Shown here: positions 1 through 13,107 of the stretch, in pieces
Numbering within the stretch: position 1 is the first letter of the stretch
Layout of the letters: every line of letters starts with the position of its first letter
Source: Alectoria sarmentosa
Lineage: Eukaryota > Ascomycota > Lecanoromycetes > Lecanorales > Parmeliaceae
Length of the DNA stretch: 43,737 bases
NCBI GenBank assembly: GCA_009733775.1
Contig: WOGZ01000282.1
Coordinates: forward strand, 1-43,737
Direction of reading: 5' to 3'
The notes under the pieces: generated by a model
Database searches by the model: none
Seen by the model: only the letters and a program-made list of their open reading frames with translations
Told to the model about the DNA's origin: nothing
Program-made: the position numbers and the translations under genes

Positions 1-599
1 ATTTAAATTATAAATACATTAAAATTGTAAATGCATTAAATTTATGAATTTTATTTAAAATGCAAAAAATTGTTTTATTGTTTTAATTTTAAGACTTTTT
101 TTCAATTTTTTTTTTAAAATATTTTTTAAAATTTCTTTTAAAATCAAATTTTGTTTTTTTCAAATCGAAATTCTAAATTAAATTATTCATTAAATTTATG
201 AATTTTTCAAATTTAATGCAAAAATGAAACGAATTGTGATTTTTTTTAATTTTAATTTTTTTTCTTTTTTTAAATATTTTTCTTTTTTTAAATTTCTTTT
301 TAAAATTTTTTTTAAATTTTTTTTTTTTTCTTCTCGAATTCGAATTCTACGTTTTACGATCTACGATTATTAAGCGAGAAATTTACGTTTTTTATTGATT
401 TTATCGCTACACCATTTACGATTTACGAATTTTATGTAAAGTTGCGCTTATTTAAAAATATATACAAAATGTGTCAAATTTTATAATCGATTTCTCGCGA
501 CTTTTAAAGGTTTATATTATATGTTTATATAATCATTATAATGAAATAGATTTACGCGATTTCAACGATACAATAATCTTGTAAATATGATAGAAATTT

Positions 600-900
600 A
601 CAATGTTATTCAAAAAAGAAAGCAATTCGTTGAATGAGCGCAAAGGTTTCCCGAAAGCCACTCTGCCGTCCCGAATAATGACATATTTGAATTAAATATA
701 TATCGATATATATACATTCGAATTTCTTGATTTTTGCATTATTGAAAAGCGTATATAAAGTTGTATATTTATCGAAATTATAAAGAAATTATATCTTTAA
801 GAAAGTAAAAGGCAGAAGATGTAAGATTTTTATATACAAATTTTGATAAGGCCGCTCGAAAGGCCTAAAGACGCTATTTTAACGCTATTTCAAAAGACGA
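600..900. other. Less degraded island inside the AT block
   Basis: Around 636-680 and 850-895 the sequence is visibly richer in G and C than its surroundings, for example gccactctgccgtcccg near 657-675 and aaggccgctcgaaaggcc near 849-866. CpA and TpG also survive here. I recognise no gene, RNA or repeat end in it. It could be a unique-sequence pocket that escaped RIP, or the edge of a younger insertion. Confidence 0.4.
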
Positions 901-1057
901 AATTAGATAAAATTTATGATTAACTGTATATATAAATTTAAGATATTTTAACTCAGCTTTACATTATTTTTTTATATATATTAATTATAATTTTATTATA
1001 ATTTATATTTATTAATATTTCGTAATATTAAACTTTTTTTATTTTAAAAATAATATT

Positions 1058-1222
1058 ATAAAATTAATAATAAATAATTTATAAATTTAATATAATAATA
1101 TTTTATATAGAAATTTATATATATAACGAAGCGAAATATATATAATATTAAAATCGCATTAATCGCATTAATTTTATTTTATTAAATTTTTTAAAATTTA
1201 TAATATATTATAATAAGTGTTT
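1058..1222 (+). repeat. Outer direct repeat, left copy
   Basis: About 165 bases that recur in the same orientation at about 12,519-12,683. The core is shared almost word for word, including ataacgaagcgaaatatata and aaaatcgcattaatcgcatt. In the part I compared, the differences are transitions (A/G, T/C). Outside these limits the copies no longer align by eye. It may be one LTR, or a piece of one, of an element that was later split by the inner element; a solo repeat unit is the alternative. Confidence 0.7.
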
Positions 1223-1867
1223 ATAAAAAATAAAAAAAGTTATATTTTTATAATTAAGTGATAACGATAACGAAATAGCGATAATAAAATAAATTCGATA
1301 ATATTATATTTTATTATATTAAAATAAAAATAATAATCGAAAATTAATATTTTTAAAATCGCATTTTTCGAGCGCAAATTTATTAAAATCGAATTCGAAT
1401 CAAATTAAGCATTTTTTAATTTTTTTATATTTATAAACGCAATTAAATAACATTATATTCGAGATTTATTTAAATTAAATATTAACTTAACGTTTATTTT
1501 TAAAACTTAATAATAGTGCGTGCATTTTTTATAAATGCATTTATAATTTTCATTTATAAAAATTTAATAAATTATAATTTCGTTTTTTTAATTATTATAT
1601 ATATTATTATAATAACGTGATATATATATTAAAGAATAATTTATAAGTGTCGCATAATAATTATTTATAAATAAATTATATTAATTTTATTTTTTTTTAT
1701 TTTAATAAATTTGTTATTATTATAATTTAATAAATATAATTATTACGAAAATTTCGATAAATAAAATTATATAAATTTCGTAAATAAACGATAATATTAT
1801 TAAAATTATTATTTATTAAATAAATGTGATTTTAAATTAAATATAATATAAATTTAATATTAAATTT

Positions 1868-2110
1868 TTTTATAAAAGCGAAAGTATTCAAAGCGATTTA
1901 ATAAAGCTCGCTTAAGTCGTTTATTAAATTGCGTGTTACGCAGTTAAAATGCGTTTTTAACATATTTAATAAAAGTTTTAAATATTCGCAATTTCTTTTT
2001 TTTCTTTTCTTTTTTTAATTATTAATTTATTTAATAATTTATCGATTAAAACTCGTTATTATATTTATAAATTTCGTAATTATTTAATTATTATATAATT
2101 TTATTAAAAA
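1868..2110 (+). repeat. Inner direct repeat, left copy (probable 5' LTR)
   Basis: About 240 bases repeated in direct orientation at about 11,308-11,550. Shared landmarks are an inverted pair (gcgatttaataaa ... tttattaaattgcg), the string ttaaattgcgtgttacg and a pyrimidine run ending in tttttaattattaatt. Across the first 70 or so bases the mismatches are nearly all C/T or G/A, as expected if RIP struck two once-identical LTRs. No intact primer-binding site is readable just downstream. Confidence 0.72.
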
Positions 2111-5100
2111 AAAAAAAATTTTATAATTTTAATAATTTCGTTTATACGAAATTGTTTAATTAATTATAATAAATAACTCGCGAATCGATTTTATTAACTT
2201 ACGAAATAAAAACGTTTTATTACGAATTATCGACGACGTTTTTAATCAAATAAGCGATTTTCGTTAAAATACGCTTGTTTCGCAATTAAACAATTATGAT
2301 ATTAATTTTAATATCGATACGAATTTTAACAACATTGTTTATCGAAACGATAATCGTCAAAATGTTATATTTAATAATTTTTCATTTATTAACGAAGATT
2401 TTCGTTTTATAAATTTAATTTAAATTTAACGTCTTCGATTTCTAAAATTTAATGTTAAAAAGTATTTAATTATCGAAAAATTTAAATAAATCGAAATGTG
2501 AAACGTATAAAAACATTATCGCGAATATAATAATAATTATTATCGCGAATTAAATCGCAAAAAGATAAACGTTATTAAAAATATTTAATACGCAATATTT
2601 TAATAATTATAATTCGACGATTATGTTTTTTCGAAATTGTGAAAATTATATCATTTTAACATCTCGCATCGACTTTCGAATAAATAAAAAAAAGATTTAT
2701 TAATTTTTTATTTTCTTGATTAATGTTTAAAAGTAAATTTGAAAAAATGCACGAAATGTTATATTGCGTAATATCGACGAATTTATTTAAAACGAATATA
2801 AGAAATAATATTTAAATTAAATTCGCAATTTAATTATCAAATTTTGTAATATCGATTATTAAGTGATTAAGATTATTATAAAAGACGATTAATCGATCGT
2901 AAGTTTTAACGATTATTTTATTATATTATAATTATAATAAAATTATTATATAATCGATGCGAAACGTATAAAAAATTTATAAAATAAAATAATAAAAAAA
3001 ATCTCTTTGAAAATAATAAAAAACGTAATTTAATTTATTATTTATATTACGTTATTATAATAATATTAAAATATCAAAGAAAAATTACGAAAAATAAAAA
3101 AATTGTTTACTTTAAATAAAACTCGCTTTAACGATAAAATAAATTATTAAAAAAACATTAATTAATATGCGAAGCCTTAAAAATAGCATATTAAAAATTA
3201 AAAAAATCAAAAAAAGAATTTGTTTTTTTCGATATCGTAAAATCGAAAATTTATGCGAAATAAATTCGAAAATAACGATTTTAAAATCAAATAAAGATTT
3301 TTCTTTATTAAAATTAAATGTTGAAATTGTTAATAAAAGAAACATTTTAAAAGTTTATTTAATTATTTAAATTATGTTATAAATAACGAAATACGTAATC
3401 GAATTTTTAATAAAAAAAAATTAATGTTTATCGTTATAACATTAAATATATTATTTATTAAATAACGATTTCGCTTTTTAATATTAAAAGATGAAATTAT
3501 CACGTTAAATAATAAATATAAAATAATTATTTTAATGAATATCGATAATAAAAAAATCTTTATGTCGCAATCTTTTGTTAAAAAAATATAAATTTTTGAA
3601 TTTAAATACGTGTTAATAATGATGCGTGTTATTAATAGTTATCGCATATTTTTATATAAAACGTATAATTTAACATTTGATTTCGCAAACAATCGAAGTA
3701 GAAAATAAAAATAAATTTTAAAAACATATATCGTGAATATGCGAGAATATGATTTGATTTTTGATTTTTTTTGAATTTATAATATCGATTTTGATATTTA
3801 TTAACGCGAGCAATTTTGAATTTATCGCGATTTTTTTATAAATAATAAAAAACAAATAAATATCGCAATAATAAATGTAAATTTATTTACGTCGTTGATT
3901 AATATAAAAATTGCGCATAATATAAAATAAATTTATATCGCATTTTTATATCAAACTTTATTTGAAAATAATGAAAATAATTATAATAAAATTATGCGAT
4001 ATGATATCACGCAATTAAATAACCTTAACGTGTTTAAACAATTTAAAAATTTATTAAAAATCTTTTTAAAAGAATTATTTGATAATTTCAACACGCACGA
4101 TTAAATCGAATGTTATATAAATTTACAATTTAATAAATTATTTAAAAGCGATTCGATTTATAATATATCGTATAATAAATTTAAATTAATTCTTCGCGTA
4201 CATTCTTTATTTATTATATATACAAACTTATATTTATTTAACGTACATCTTTCTAAATCGAGTTAATAGTTATTATATTAAGTTAACGTCTCGCGAAAAT
4301 TATCGCGAAGATTTTTGATAATAATAAAATTGTAATAAATCAAATTTTCTTAAATCTCTTTTTATAAAATAAAGATATTAAACGATTTTAAATCGTTTAA
4401 TAGCGAAATGTTTAAATAATTTTTTAATAATAATATTTGATTAATTAATAAGCTTTTTTAATTATTATTAAAAATACGTTTATCGTATTTAAATGTGCAT
4501 TATTTATTAATTATTTAATAATTTTTAATTGAAAAAATTGAATATAATTTTATTATCTTTTATATATATTAATATCGTAATATTTCGTTATCGCTTTCGT
4601 GTAATCGTAAATTCTTCATTTTTATTTCGTCGTTATAATGATTATTATATAATTCGTATATTTCTTTTTTATATAACATCTCGTATAATATCTCATATAA
4701 CATTTTCTTTTTTTATAATAATAACATCGATAAATTCAAAGAATTTATTAATAATAATTATATTTTTTTAATTAGTTATTTGATTAATTATAATTATTAT
4801 CTTTTATCGTCGTTATCATAATACGTGCTTAAATTTAAATAATTCGCGTTAAATAAATTTTTTAAATATTTGTTGAAAAATGCGTTTTTTTTTGTTTTTC
4901 GTTTTTAAAGATCGATTTGAAAACTTAATAACAATAAGTTTATTAACATATAAAAGCTCGTTTGTAATGTTATTAATAATTATATATTTAAATAATATAT
5001 TATTATCTTTATTTTTTTGATAATAAATTCGAATATAAGATTTATTAAATAATTAATAAAAATAAATGTCTTTTATTTTCAATATTTCAATTGTTTTTAA

Positions 5101-8100
5101 TATGCGTTATTTTATTATATACGCACACGACAATCTTATTATTATAATAAATTATTTAATATATAATTTTATATTATAATTAATAACGTTGAAATAATGA
5201 AATAATATTTAATTTAAAATAAATAACGATATTTTAATAAATAGATTTCGAAAGATAAACTTTTTAATGTGTAATAATATACGCATTTTAATTTCATTTA
5301 ATTTGATATTATAATTTTAACGCTTATTTATAAATATCAAATTAATCACGTTAACGATAATTTTTAAATTATTTATATAAAACTTAATTAAAAACATTAT
5401 TAAAATTATACATTACGCGATATTTATTAATAAATAAATTACTTAATTATTTTTTTAATTTGTTATTATTTGATTTTTTTCGTAAAGTTGCGCGATTATT
5501 AAAATATAAATTTTAATTAATTTAAAAAATCACGAAATTTTTTTTTAAAAAAATTAGATTATCGGCGATATAATTAATAATTTATAAATGTTTATCGATG
5601 TAATTCGTTTATAAAGCATTTTATTCGTATTTAAATTCTTTTTTAATCGATGCGTACATAATGTAATCGAAATTTTTTTAAAAAATATCGAATTCGTCTT
5701 AATTATCGAAGAATTTATTATAATTTATAATAAAATTATTTTCGATATATTAAATATAAAGTATATAATAAGCGTTTAAAAATATAATATTATAAACATT
5801 AATCAAAATATTTCAATAATTTGTTAATAGTACGTTTAAATAAAATATATTAAATTCGTTATAAAGCGTTTTAAATTATTTTATTATTTATACGTAATTC
5901 GAAATATATTTTGATTTTATAAAAATAAAAATCACGTAAAAAGATTTATTTAAAATTATAATATTAATAATTATAAATAAAGAAAGTTTATATTTATTCG
6001 TTTTATATATTATATTTAAAATCAACATCTCGTAATTAAGACTTAAAATTAATTATAATAATTGTTAAATAAAAAATAAACGCTTCATTTATTATAAAAT
6101 TCAATTTTTATTCATTTTAATAAATTAATCTTTTCGTATATATAATTGCTACATTAAAACTTGTATTAATATTATAAATTTAAGCGCATCGCTTTTTACT
6201 CTTAATTTAACATTATAAACGTTTAATAATTTAATAATAAAATTTTTTTCGTTAATATTAAAACGTAATTTTAAGATAATTTGTGTTAATTAAATTTCGA
6301 AACGAGTTTAATTAATAATGCTATTTTAAACTTTTTATATTATAATAATTTTGCGTAATAATGTATAAAAATCAAATAAAATATAATCGTAATTATAAAT
6401 AAGATTCTCTATTCGAAAAAATTAATTTGTTTAAACATCGTCGACTTTAATACGCTATACAATTGCTTTAAATAAATAATTTATTAATCGATTAAAAGTA
6501 ATTCTTTTATTTATACTCTTATTATTTTTTTCTGGTTTTTTATCACGATTATAATGTATTTAAATCTTTTTAACGATTTCATTTTTAAAATAATCGATAT
6601 GATCTTTAACGATAACATAATTTTAAAAGTTTATATATTGTTATACGCGTAAAATAAAAGCATTCAAATTAACGTTCGTTTAATCGTTAAAAGAAAAATT
6701 AAGAATTATTATCGCTAATTTGATATAAAGAGAAATATGTGAATAATGTTTTATAAAGCGCGAGATTTTGAAAAATCTCGACTTTATTTCGATTACGTGC
6801 GAGATTTATACTTAATTAAATTAACGCTTTGACAATTATTAATTCGATTTGAGAAAATGTACGTTAAATAAATATAAGTTTATACGTGTAATAAATAAAG
6901 AATATACGCGAAAAATTAATTTAAATTTATAATAATCAAAGATTATTTAAATAACGCGCTTAAAAAAAAGTGAATTCAATTTTTAAATAATTAAATTAAT
7001 TCGTTAATATTATTTATTAAAAAAATAAATAATTCGTTGCGATTATATATTAATTATAAAAAATTTAACGAAATAATTATTAAAAATAATTATTCGTTAT
7101 CGTTATTTTTAAAATTTTTGAAAAGATTCGCATATGCGAAATATTTTATCAAAATTAATATTCGCAATACATATTATAAAATATAAATTCGAAAAAATAA
7201 TAAATAAAAAATCGTTTTTTGAATTCGTTATAATTAATTTAAATATTAAATAATGTTTTTAAATCTCGTAAATGTTTTCATAATTTTTTAAACATATATA
7301 AATAAAGTATTTAAATCGTATATTAACGTTTTTTGCGTAATATATTTAAATAACGTGTTAATTTATTTTAAAATAAAAGATTTATATTAAAAGTATATAC
7401 GAATAATATTGCGCGCGTTATTAAAATATCGATTTTATATAAAATTATCAAAATACGTTTTCAATCGTAATAAGAATATTTTTTTGAAATTTATTATAAA
7501 TTAGCGTGATATTTAAATGAAATTAACGTTTATTAAAATTATTATTGAATAATCAAAATTAAAGTTTATTAAAAATATATTAATTTTTCTAAAATTCGCA
7601 AACTTTTATTATTAATTCGTAAAAAGATTTTTATAAATAATTGCGTTTTTAATTAATGTTACGCGCGAAATAAAAAAAAGCGAAAATAAATTATTTTTCG
7701 TATTTATTAAAAAAGTACGTAAAACTTTTAAGATTTTTAAACGAATATTCATTATAACATTTATTTTAAAATATCATAATTGAAAAATATTATTTATTAT
7801 AAAAATCGATGTTTTTAAAATAAATATAAATAATATATTTAATTAATTAATTAAAAATGAATAATAATATCTCATTACGTTTTTCAATTATAAATTTAAA
7901 AAAATTAAATTTTATTAAAACATATATAATAAAAAGTTATATGCGATTATATTAAATTTTAAAAATTGAAAACATTATTTATAAAAAAGTAAATATTTTA
8001 TTCGTATAATCTTAAATTATAATAATTTACGTTATTTTATAATAATAAAAAAGTTTAATACGAAATAAATTCGTTAAATTAAAAAATTAATTATATTTAA

Positions 8101-11100
8101 TTTTATAATTAAATATTGTAAAAATAAATTTAGTTTTATAAATGCGTCGTTAAAATGAATTTTCGAAATAAGAAATTGATAAAAATGAATTATTACGTTA
8201 TAATTTCGTAATTTATATTTTTAACGATTTTGTTATAAAAAAAGAAATTTTTTATATAAATTATAATAATTTTAATATTAAACATTTTTCTCATAAGCGC
8301 ATTAAAAAAGATATTGAATTTAAATATTATTAAATAAATATAATAAGCGATATAATAAATTATATTCGCATTTACTTCGATTATTAAAAAATGCGAATTC
8401 ATTATTATAAATTTTATAACGAATTAATATTAATATTATTAAATAACGTGAATTTATTTTACATTATGATATTAAATTATATTATAAATTTATTATTTAT
8501 AAAAAATTTATGTATTAATAAAATTTGCGATTTCATTTTAATTTTAATAAATAAATTAATAAAATACGTAACGTATATAATAATTATAAAAGATTTAAAA
8601 ATTAATAAATTTGTTAATATTATATAACGAAAGTTCGTATCGTTATAAAATATAATGCGAAACTTGATTTTAAATCGAGATTTATTATTTATAAATAAAT
8701 TTTAAATAACGTTATATTAATATTTAAATGCGAAACGAAGATTTAATATTACGTTTCACTTTTAAATAAATAATTAAATTGAAAAATTAAATTAAATTTT
8801 TGAATATTATTTACGAGTTTATTATAATTATAAATAAAATAATTAATTTAAAATTTTATTAATAATTACGTTTATATATAATAATAATATATATATAAAT
8901 ATTAATAAAATCTCGTAAAAATTGTTAATAAAATATATAATAAATTTAAAAAATGTTTTTGAAAATAAAATATTAAAAAAAGAAATATCGTTTATTATAA
9001 AGCGAGCAAAATAATTGCGAAATATAAAATCACATTTAAAAAAATTATAAAAATGAGTGTTAAAGTAATAAATAAAATATTATAATAATTATTATTATAT
9101 TATAATTTTTCAAAAAGAAAATAAAATATTATTGCGAAATTTAAATATACGCATTTTGCGATTAAAAAAGAAACTCGATTATAAACAATTTAAATTTTTC
9201 GAAATATTAAAAAAAATAAACACGCAAGTTTATAAATTAAATTTTTTTATTAAATATAAAAGAATTTATTTTATATTTTATATATCGTTATTAAAATTTT
9301 GATATTCGCGTAACGATAATTTAAAATTATAAATAATTTTAATTAATAATAAAGAGAAATGAAAGATTAATAAAATATTAAATAAAAAAATTCGTAATAA
9401 TGAAATTAAATATCTCATTAATTGAAAAGATTTTTCATTTTATAAAATTTCGTGAAAATTAATAAAGTATTTCGAAAATGTTAAAAGCGCAATTAAAGAT
9501 TTCGAATAAATAAAAAAATTATATAAGTTAACATTTAAGACGAAATAAAAAACGTAATTATTATAAAAAATTAAAAAACGAAATAAATCACGAAAAAAGT
9601 AATAATAAAAAATTTATAAATAAATCTTCAATCAAGAGATTTAATAAAAACGATTAAAAAAATTCGAAGATTTATATACGCATATATACGTATATCTTAA
9701 TGCGTCGAAGCGTCTCGCATTATAAAAAGAACAATGATTTTAAAAATCGCAAATATAAACATAATTGTTTAACATTAATTTATATATTCTCTCATATTGA
9801 AAAATAATCTTTTATTAATAAAAATCGTTAAAAGATAATAAAAAATAATAATGAAAATAATAACGATAAAGATAATAAAAATAATAATAATAATAAAAAA
9901 AATAATGACACGCACGATAATTACTTTTATTAATAAAATTCTCGCATATATTAATTAAAAATTTTTCATTTTTTTAGACGCGTAAAACGTTACGAACGTT
10001 ATTATTAACGATAATAATAATATATATAATAATTTAATAAGCGAGAGCGAAAAAATCGATTACGCAAAAATGATTTTCGCGAAAACATTAATCGCATTTA
10101 AATTAACGTGTATTAATTCGCGATTCGATATAAATCGTATAAAAATTATTCACGAAGACACGCATATAACGAAAATAAACGAAGATTTAATACGCGTTAA
10201 CGCAATCTTTTAAATATTTATTAATTTTTTTTAATTAACGTATTTCGAGCAACGAAAGAGAAAAAGAATAAAAAAAAAGATAATAATAATAAAAACAATT
10301 ATTGATTTTATTAATTAAACATTTTTTTGTAATAAATGCGAATGTTTATAAACGAAGATGTGAAATCGTTATAATAATAATAATTATCAATTTTATTAAT
10401 TAAACATTTTTTAAAATAATCTTTTATATTTATAAAAAAAAAAAAAAAAAAAAATAATAAAAACGATAATAAAAACAAAAATAAAAACAAAAATAAAAAC
10501 AAAAATAATAACGACGACGATAATAATTATATTTATAAATTAAAAATTCTCGCATTATTAATTTTTAATTTATGAAAAAAACGATTTTTAAAATTATAAT
10601 AACGACGAGAAATAATTGAATTTATTATTAACATTATTAATATGCTTTTTACGAATTTCGTCGACTTTCGCAATCAATTAAGTAAACTTAAATGCTTTTT
10701 AAAATGTTTATTATAAAATAAAATTAATTAAATTGAATAATTATAATCTCGCTTAATTATTATTTTAATTAATATATACGTTTCATTATTACGATAATAT
10801 ATAATTTAATAATACATTATTACGATAATGAAAAATGCAAATAAAAAAACAAATATAAAAAAAATATAATATTTATTAATAATAATGTTAATGTTAATGT
10901 TGATGTTATTATTATTAAAAAATTAAAATAAAAATAAGATTTTAAATTTATTAACGTCGTTTTCAAATAATAATAATAATAAAATTATAATAATTAATAA
11001 TAATAATCGCATTTCGCAATAACGATAATAATATATCATAATATAATTATAAAATACTCGCGCTTTATTAATCAAAACAATAATAATTATAATTACGCTA

Positions 11101-11307
11101 TCGCGATTACAATATATAAATATATTAATATATTTATAAAAATTTGCGATAAACAATTTACGTGTTTAAAAATAATAAACGTTAATTTAAATTACGTTTA
11201 ATTAATAATAAATAATATAAATAAATATAAAAAGCTCGTAAGTATTCAATTATAATACGTAATTATATTAAAATTTAAAAGTTGAATCTTTTAAAAAAAG
11301 AAATAAT
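2111..11307 (+). mobile_element. Degenerate internal region of a probable LTR retrotransposon
   Basis: About 9.2 kb enclosed by the inner direct repeats. Spacing and orientation suit an LTR retrotransposon of about 9.7 kb in all. A purine run, aaaaaaagaaa at about 11,293-11,303, sits just before the right repeat where a polypurine tract would be, suggesting that the element reads on the plus strand. No gag, protease, reverse transcriptase or integrase motif survives by eye because nearly every frame is broken, so the superfamily (Ty3/Gypsy or Ty1/Copia) is undetermined. Simple A/T-rich repeats occur near 9,830-9,900 and 10,436-10,510. Confidence 0.55.
10296..10415 (+). repeat. Short local direct repeat in the AT block
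   Basis: A unit of roughly 30 bases containing ttttattaattaaacatttt occurs near 10,296-10,327 and again near 10,382-10,412, about 86 bases apart. Downstream is a poly-A run (about 10,436-10,453) and a degenerate run of A-rich units with interspersed C (about 10,455-10,510). Most likely replication slippage in low-complexity DNA. Confidence 0.5.
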
Positions 11308-11550
11308 TATAAAAGCGAAAATATTTAAAGCGATTTAATAAAATTTATTTAAATTGTTTATTAAATTGCGTGTTACGTAATTAAGATGCGTTTTTAATAT
11401 GCTTAATAAAAGTCTTAAATATTCGCAATTTTCTTTTTTTCTTTTTTCTTTTTTAATTATTAATTCATTTAACAATTTATTAATTAAAATTCGTTATTAT
11501 ATTTATAAATCTCGTGATTATTTAATTATTACGTAATTTCATTAAAAAGA
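11308..11550 (+). repeat. Inner direct repeat, right copy (probable 3' LTR)
   Basis: Partner of the repeat at 1,868-2,110 and preceded by a purine-rich run. The stretch corresponding to gctcgcttaagtcg in the left copy reads atttatttaaattg here: seven differences in fourteen positions, every one a transition. That pattern is hard to explain by ordinary drift and fits RIP. Exact ends and target-site duplication cannot be read. Confidence 0.72.
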
Positions 11551-12518
11551 GATCTTATTATTTTACACTTTTAATGTAATTATATTTATTTAATAAATTA
11601 TATAAAATTTTCGAATAAATTTAAATCTCACTATAAACTTAATTCGAAATAATGAAAAATTGTTATAAAATCATTTTATTAATTTCATTTAAAAATTTTC
11701 GTGATTTTATAATATTTTAAATATAAATAATAACATTTTTTTTATTAATTACATTTTTTCGTGTATATTAATATATTTTCAATTAAGTTATAAATTTGAA
11801 ATAATTAAACTTAAATCGTTCGATAAATGTTTAATATTTAAATTCAATAACGCATTTATATTAAAAATTTATTTAATAACGTTTAATAATTCGTAGTGAT
11901 ATTAATTAAATGCGATATTTTTAAATAATGCTATTAAATTAATTTGTATTAATTTGACTTTCTTATTTATATTTATATTAAATAAACGATTCACGAATGT
12001 ATATATATCGTTAATATTATTAAAGTATTTAGTATTTTTAAATCTTTATCGTTTATCTTTTTTTATTATAATTAATTAAATTAATTGCGATTGCGAAGTA
12101 AGCGAAATAAATGCAATTAAAATTAATAATAAAATAAGTGTAATAAATTTAAATTCAATCTTTATAATATTTATTCGAGTAATTAAATCTTTTATTATAT
12201 TTATTAATTAATTAATTTTTATATTCGTAAAAATAAATAATGCGAAAGTGATGTTTAATAAATTAAATTAATTATATAAATTTAATTGATTAATATTTTA
12301 TTATTGTTTTTAATTTTTAATAATCGAAGTTATTATAATATTAATAAATTTATTAAAAAAATCGATTTATATAATTATTTTTTATTAAATAATATTCGAT
12401 AATAGCGAGTGTATAAAAGATTCGACTTAAAACGTTATATTATTAAATTTTAATATAAACTTCATATATAACGTTTAAATAAACATTTAATATATAAATG
12501 TTATTATTATTTTATTAC

Positions 12519-12683
12519 GAAATTAATAATAAATGATTCATAAATTTAATATAATGATATTTTATATAAAAATTTATATATATAACGAAGCGAAATATAT
12601 ATAATATTAAAATCGCATTAATCGCATTAACTTTAATTTATTAAATTTTTTAAATTTTATAACATATTATAACAAATAAATTT
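12519..12683 (+). repeat. Outer direct repeat, right copy
   Basis: Partner of the repeat at 1,058-1,222, same orientation, about 11.46 kb away. It lies about 110 bases before the AT-rich block gives way to ordinary sequence, so it may mark the original right edge of the insertion. Edges are approximate because RIP has blurred any TG...CA ends and target-site duplication. Confidence 0.7.
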
Positions 12684-12795
12684 TATTATAATTAAATTGT
12701 GTAAATTTATTCTTGTTAAATATTCGTTTTTTTTTAAAAAAAAGTCGATTTTATAAATTCGATGAATTTAGTAAAGTTTTTTTTAATATTAAATA

Positions 12796-13107
12796 CTTTT
12801 CGTGTGATCGTTCTCTTGAACATCGCACAAAAAAAGGGGAGATTTTTCTTTTGGTCATTATCGCGCACCGTAGGCATCGTCGTTTCGCATCTCAATCCTG
12901 AATTTTTCATCAGTAAGAGCTGGCTGTATCCACGATTGGTATCTCAAATTCAGAACTCGATAACTTGAACCGCTTCCAGAAATCACAGGGAGGTCCGTGA
13001 TTGTTATTCCACATCAATCCCTGTTTCCTTGTCTTCGACGTATTCTGTGACAACCGGATCAGCGAGAGTAGCTGTGAGAACACCGAAGATTGAATTCCAA
13101 TAGCCAG
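12796..13107. promoter_or_regulatory. Upstream region of mde1 at the isochore edge
   Basis: Normal base composition resumes near 12,795 and the 312 bases to the mde1 start codon hold no other supportable gene. Short frames here on either strand have no family likeness. The mde1 promoter must lie in this strip or reach into the AT-rich block. I see no clear TATA box or operator. Confidence 0.4.

Larger units (their letters stand above)
1..12795. repeat. AT-rich, RIP-scarred isochore
   Basis: The whole stretch is extremely poor in G and C: two 60-base lines that I counted (from 5041 and 9181) hold 5 and 8 G/C. CpG is kept while CpA and TpG are scarce; the line at 2161 has five CpG and no CpA or TpG. 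That is the footprint of RIP, which in Pezizomycotina turns CpA into TpA in repeated DNA. No open frame exceeds about 80 codons, and the frames present are low-complexity Ile/Asn/Lys/Phe strings with no recognisable domain. The block ends abruptly near 12,795, about 310 bases before the mde1 start codon. I infer a dead transposon-rich isochore; a subtelomeric or pericentromeric position is possible but not shown. Confidence 0.9.

Noticed and set aside
3112..3370. Overlapping open frames of 67-77 codons on both strands in the AT-rich block
   Set aside because: Low-complexity translations forced by base composition; no motif, and stop codons close by in all frames. The same holds for frames at 4529-4771, 8193-8627, 10311-10502 and 10923-11156.
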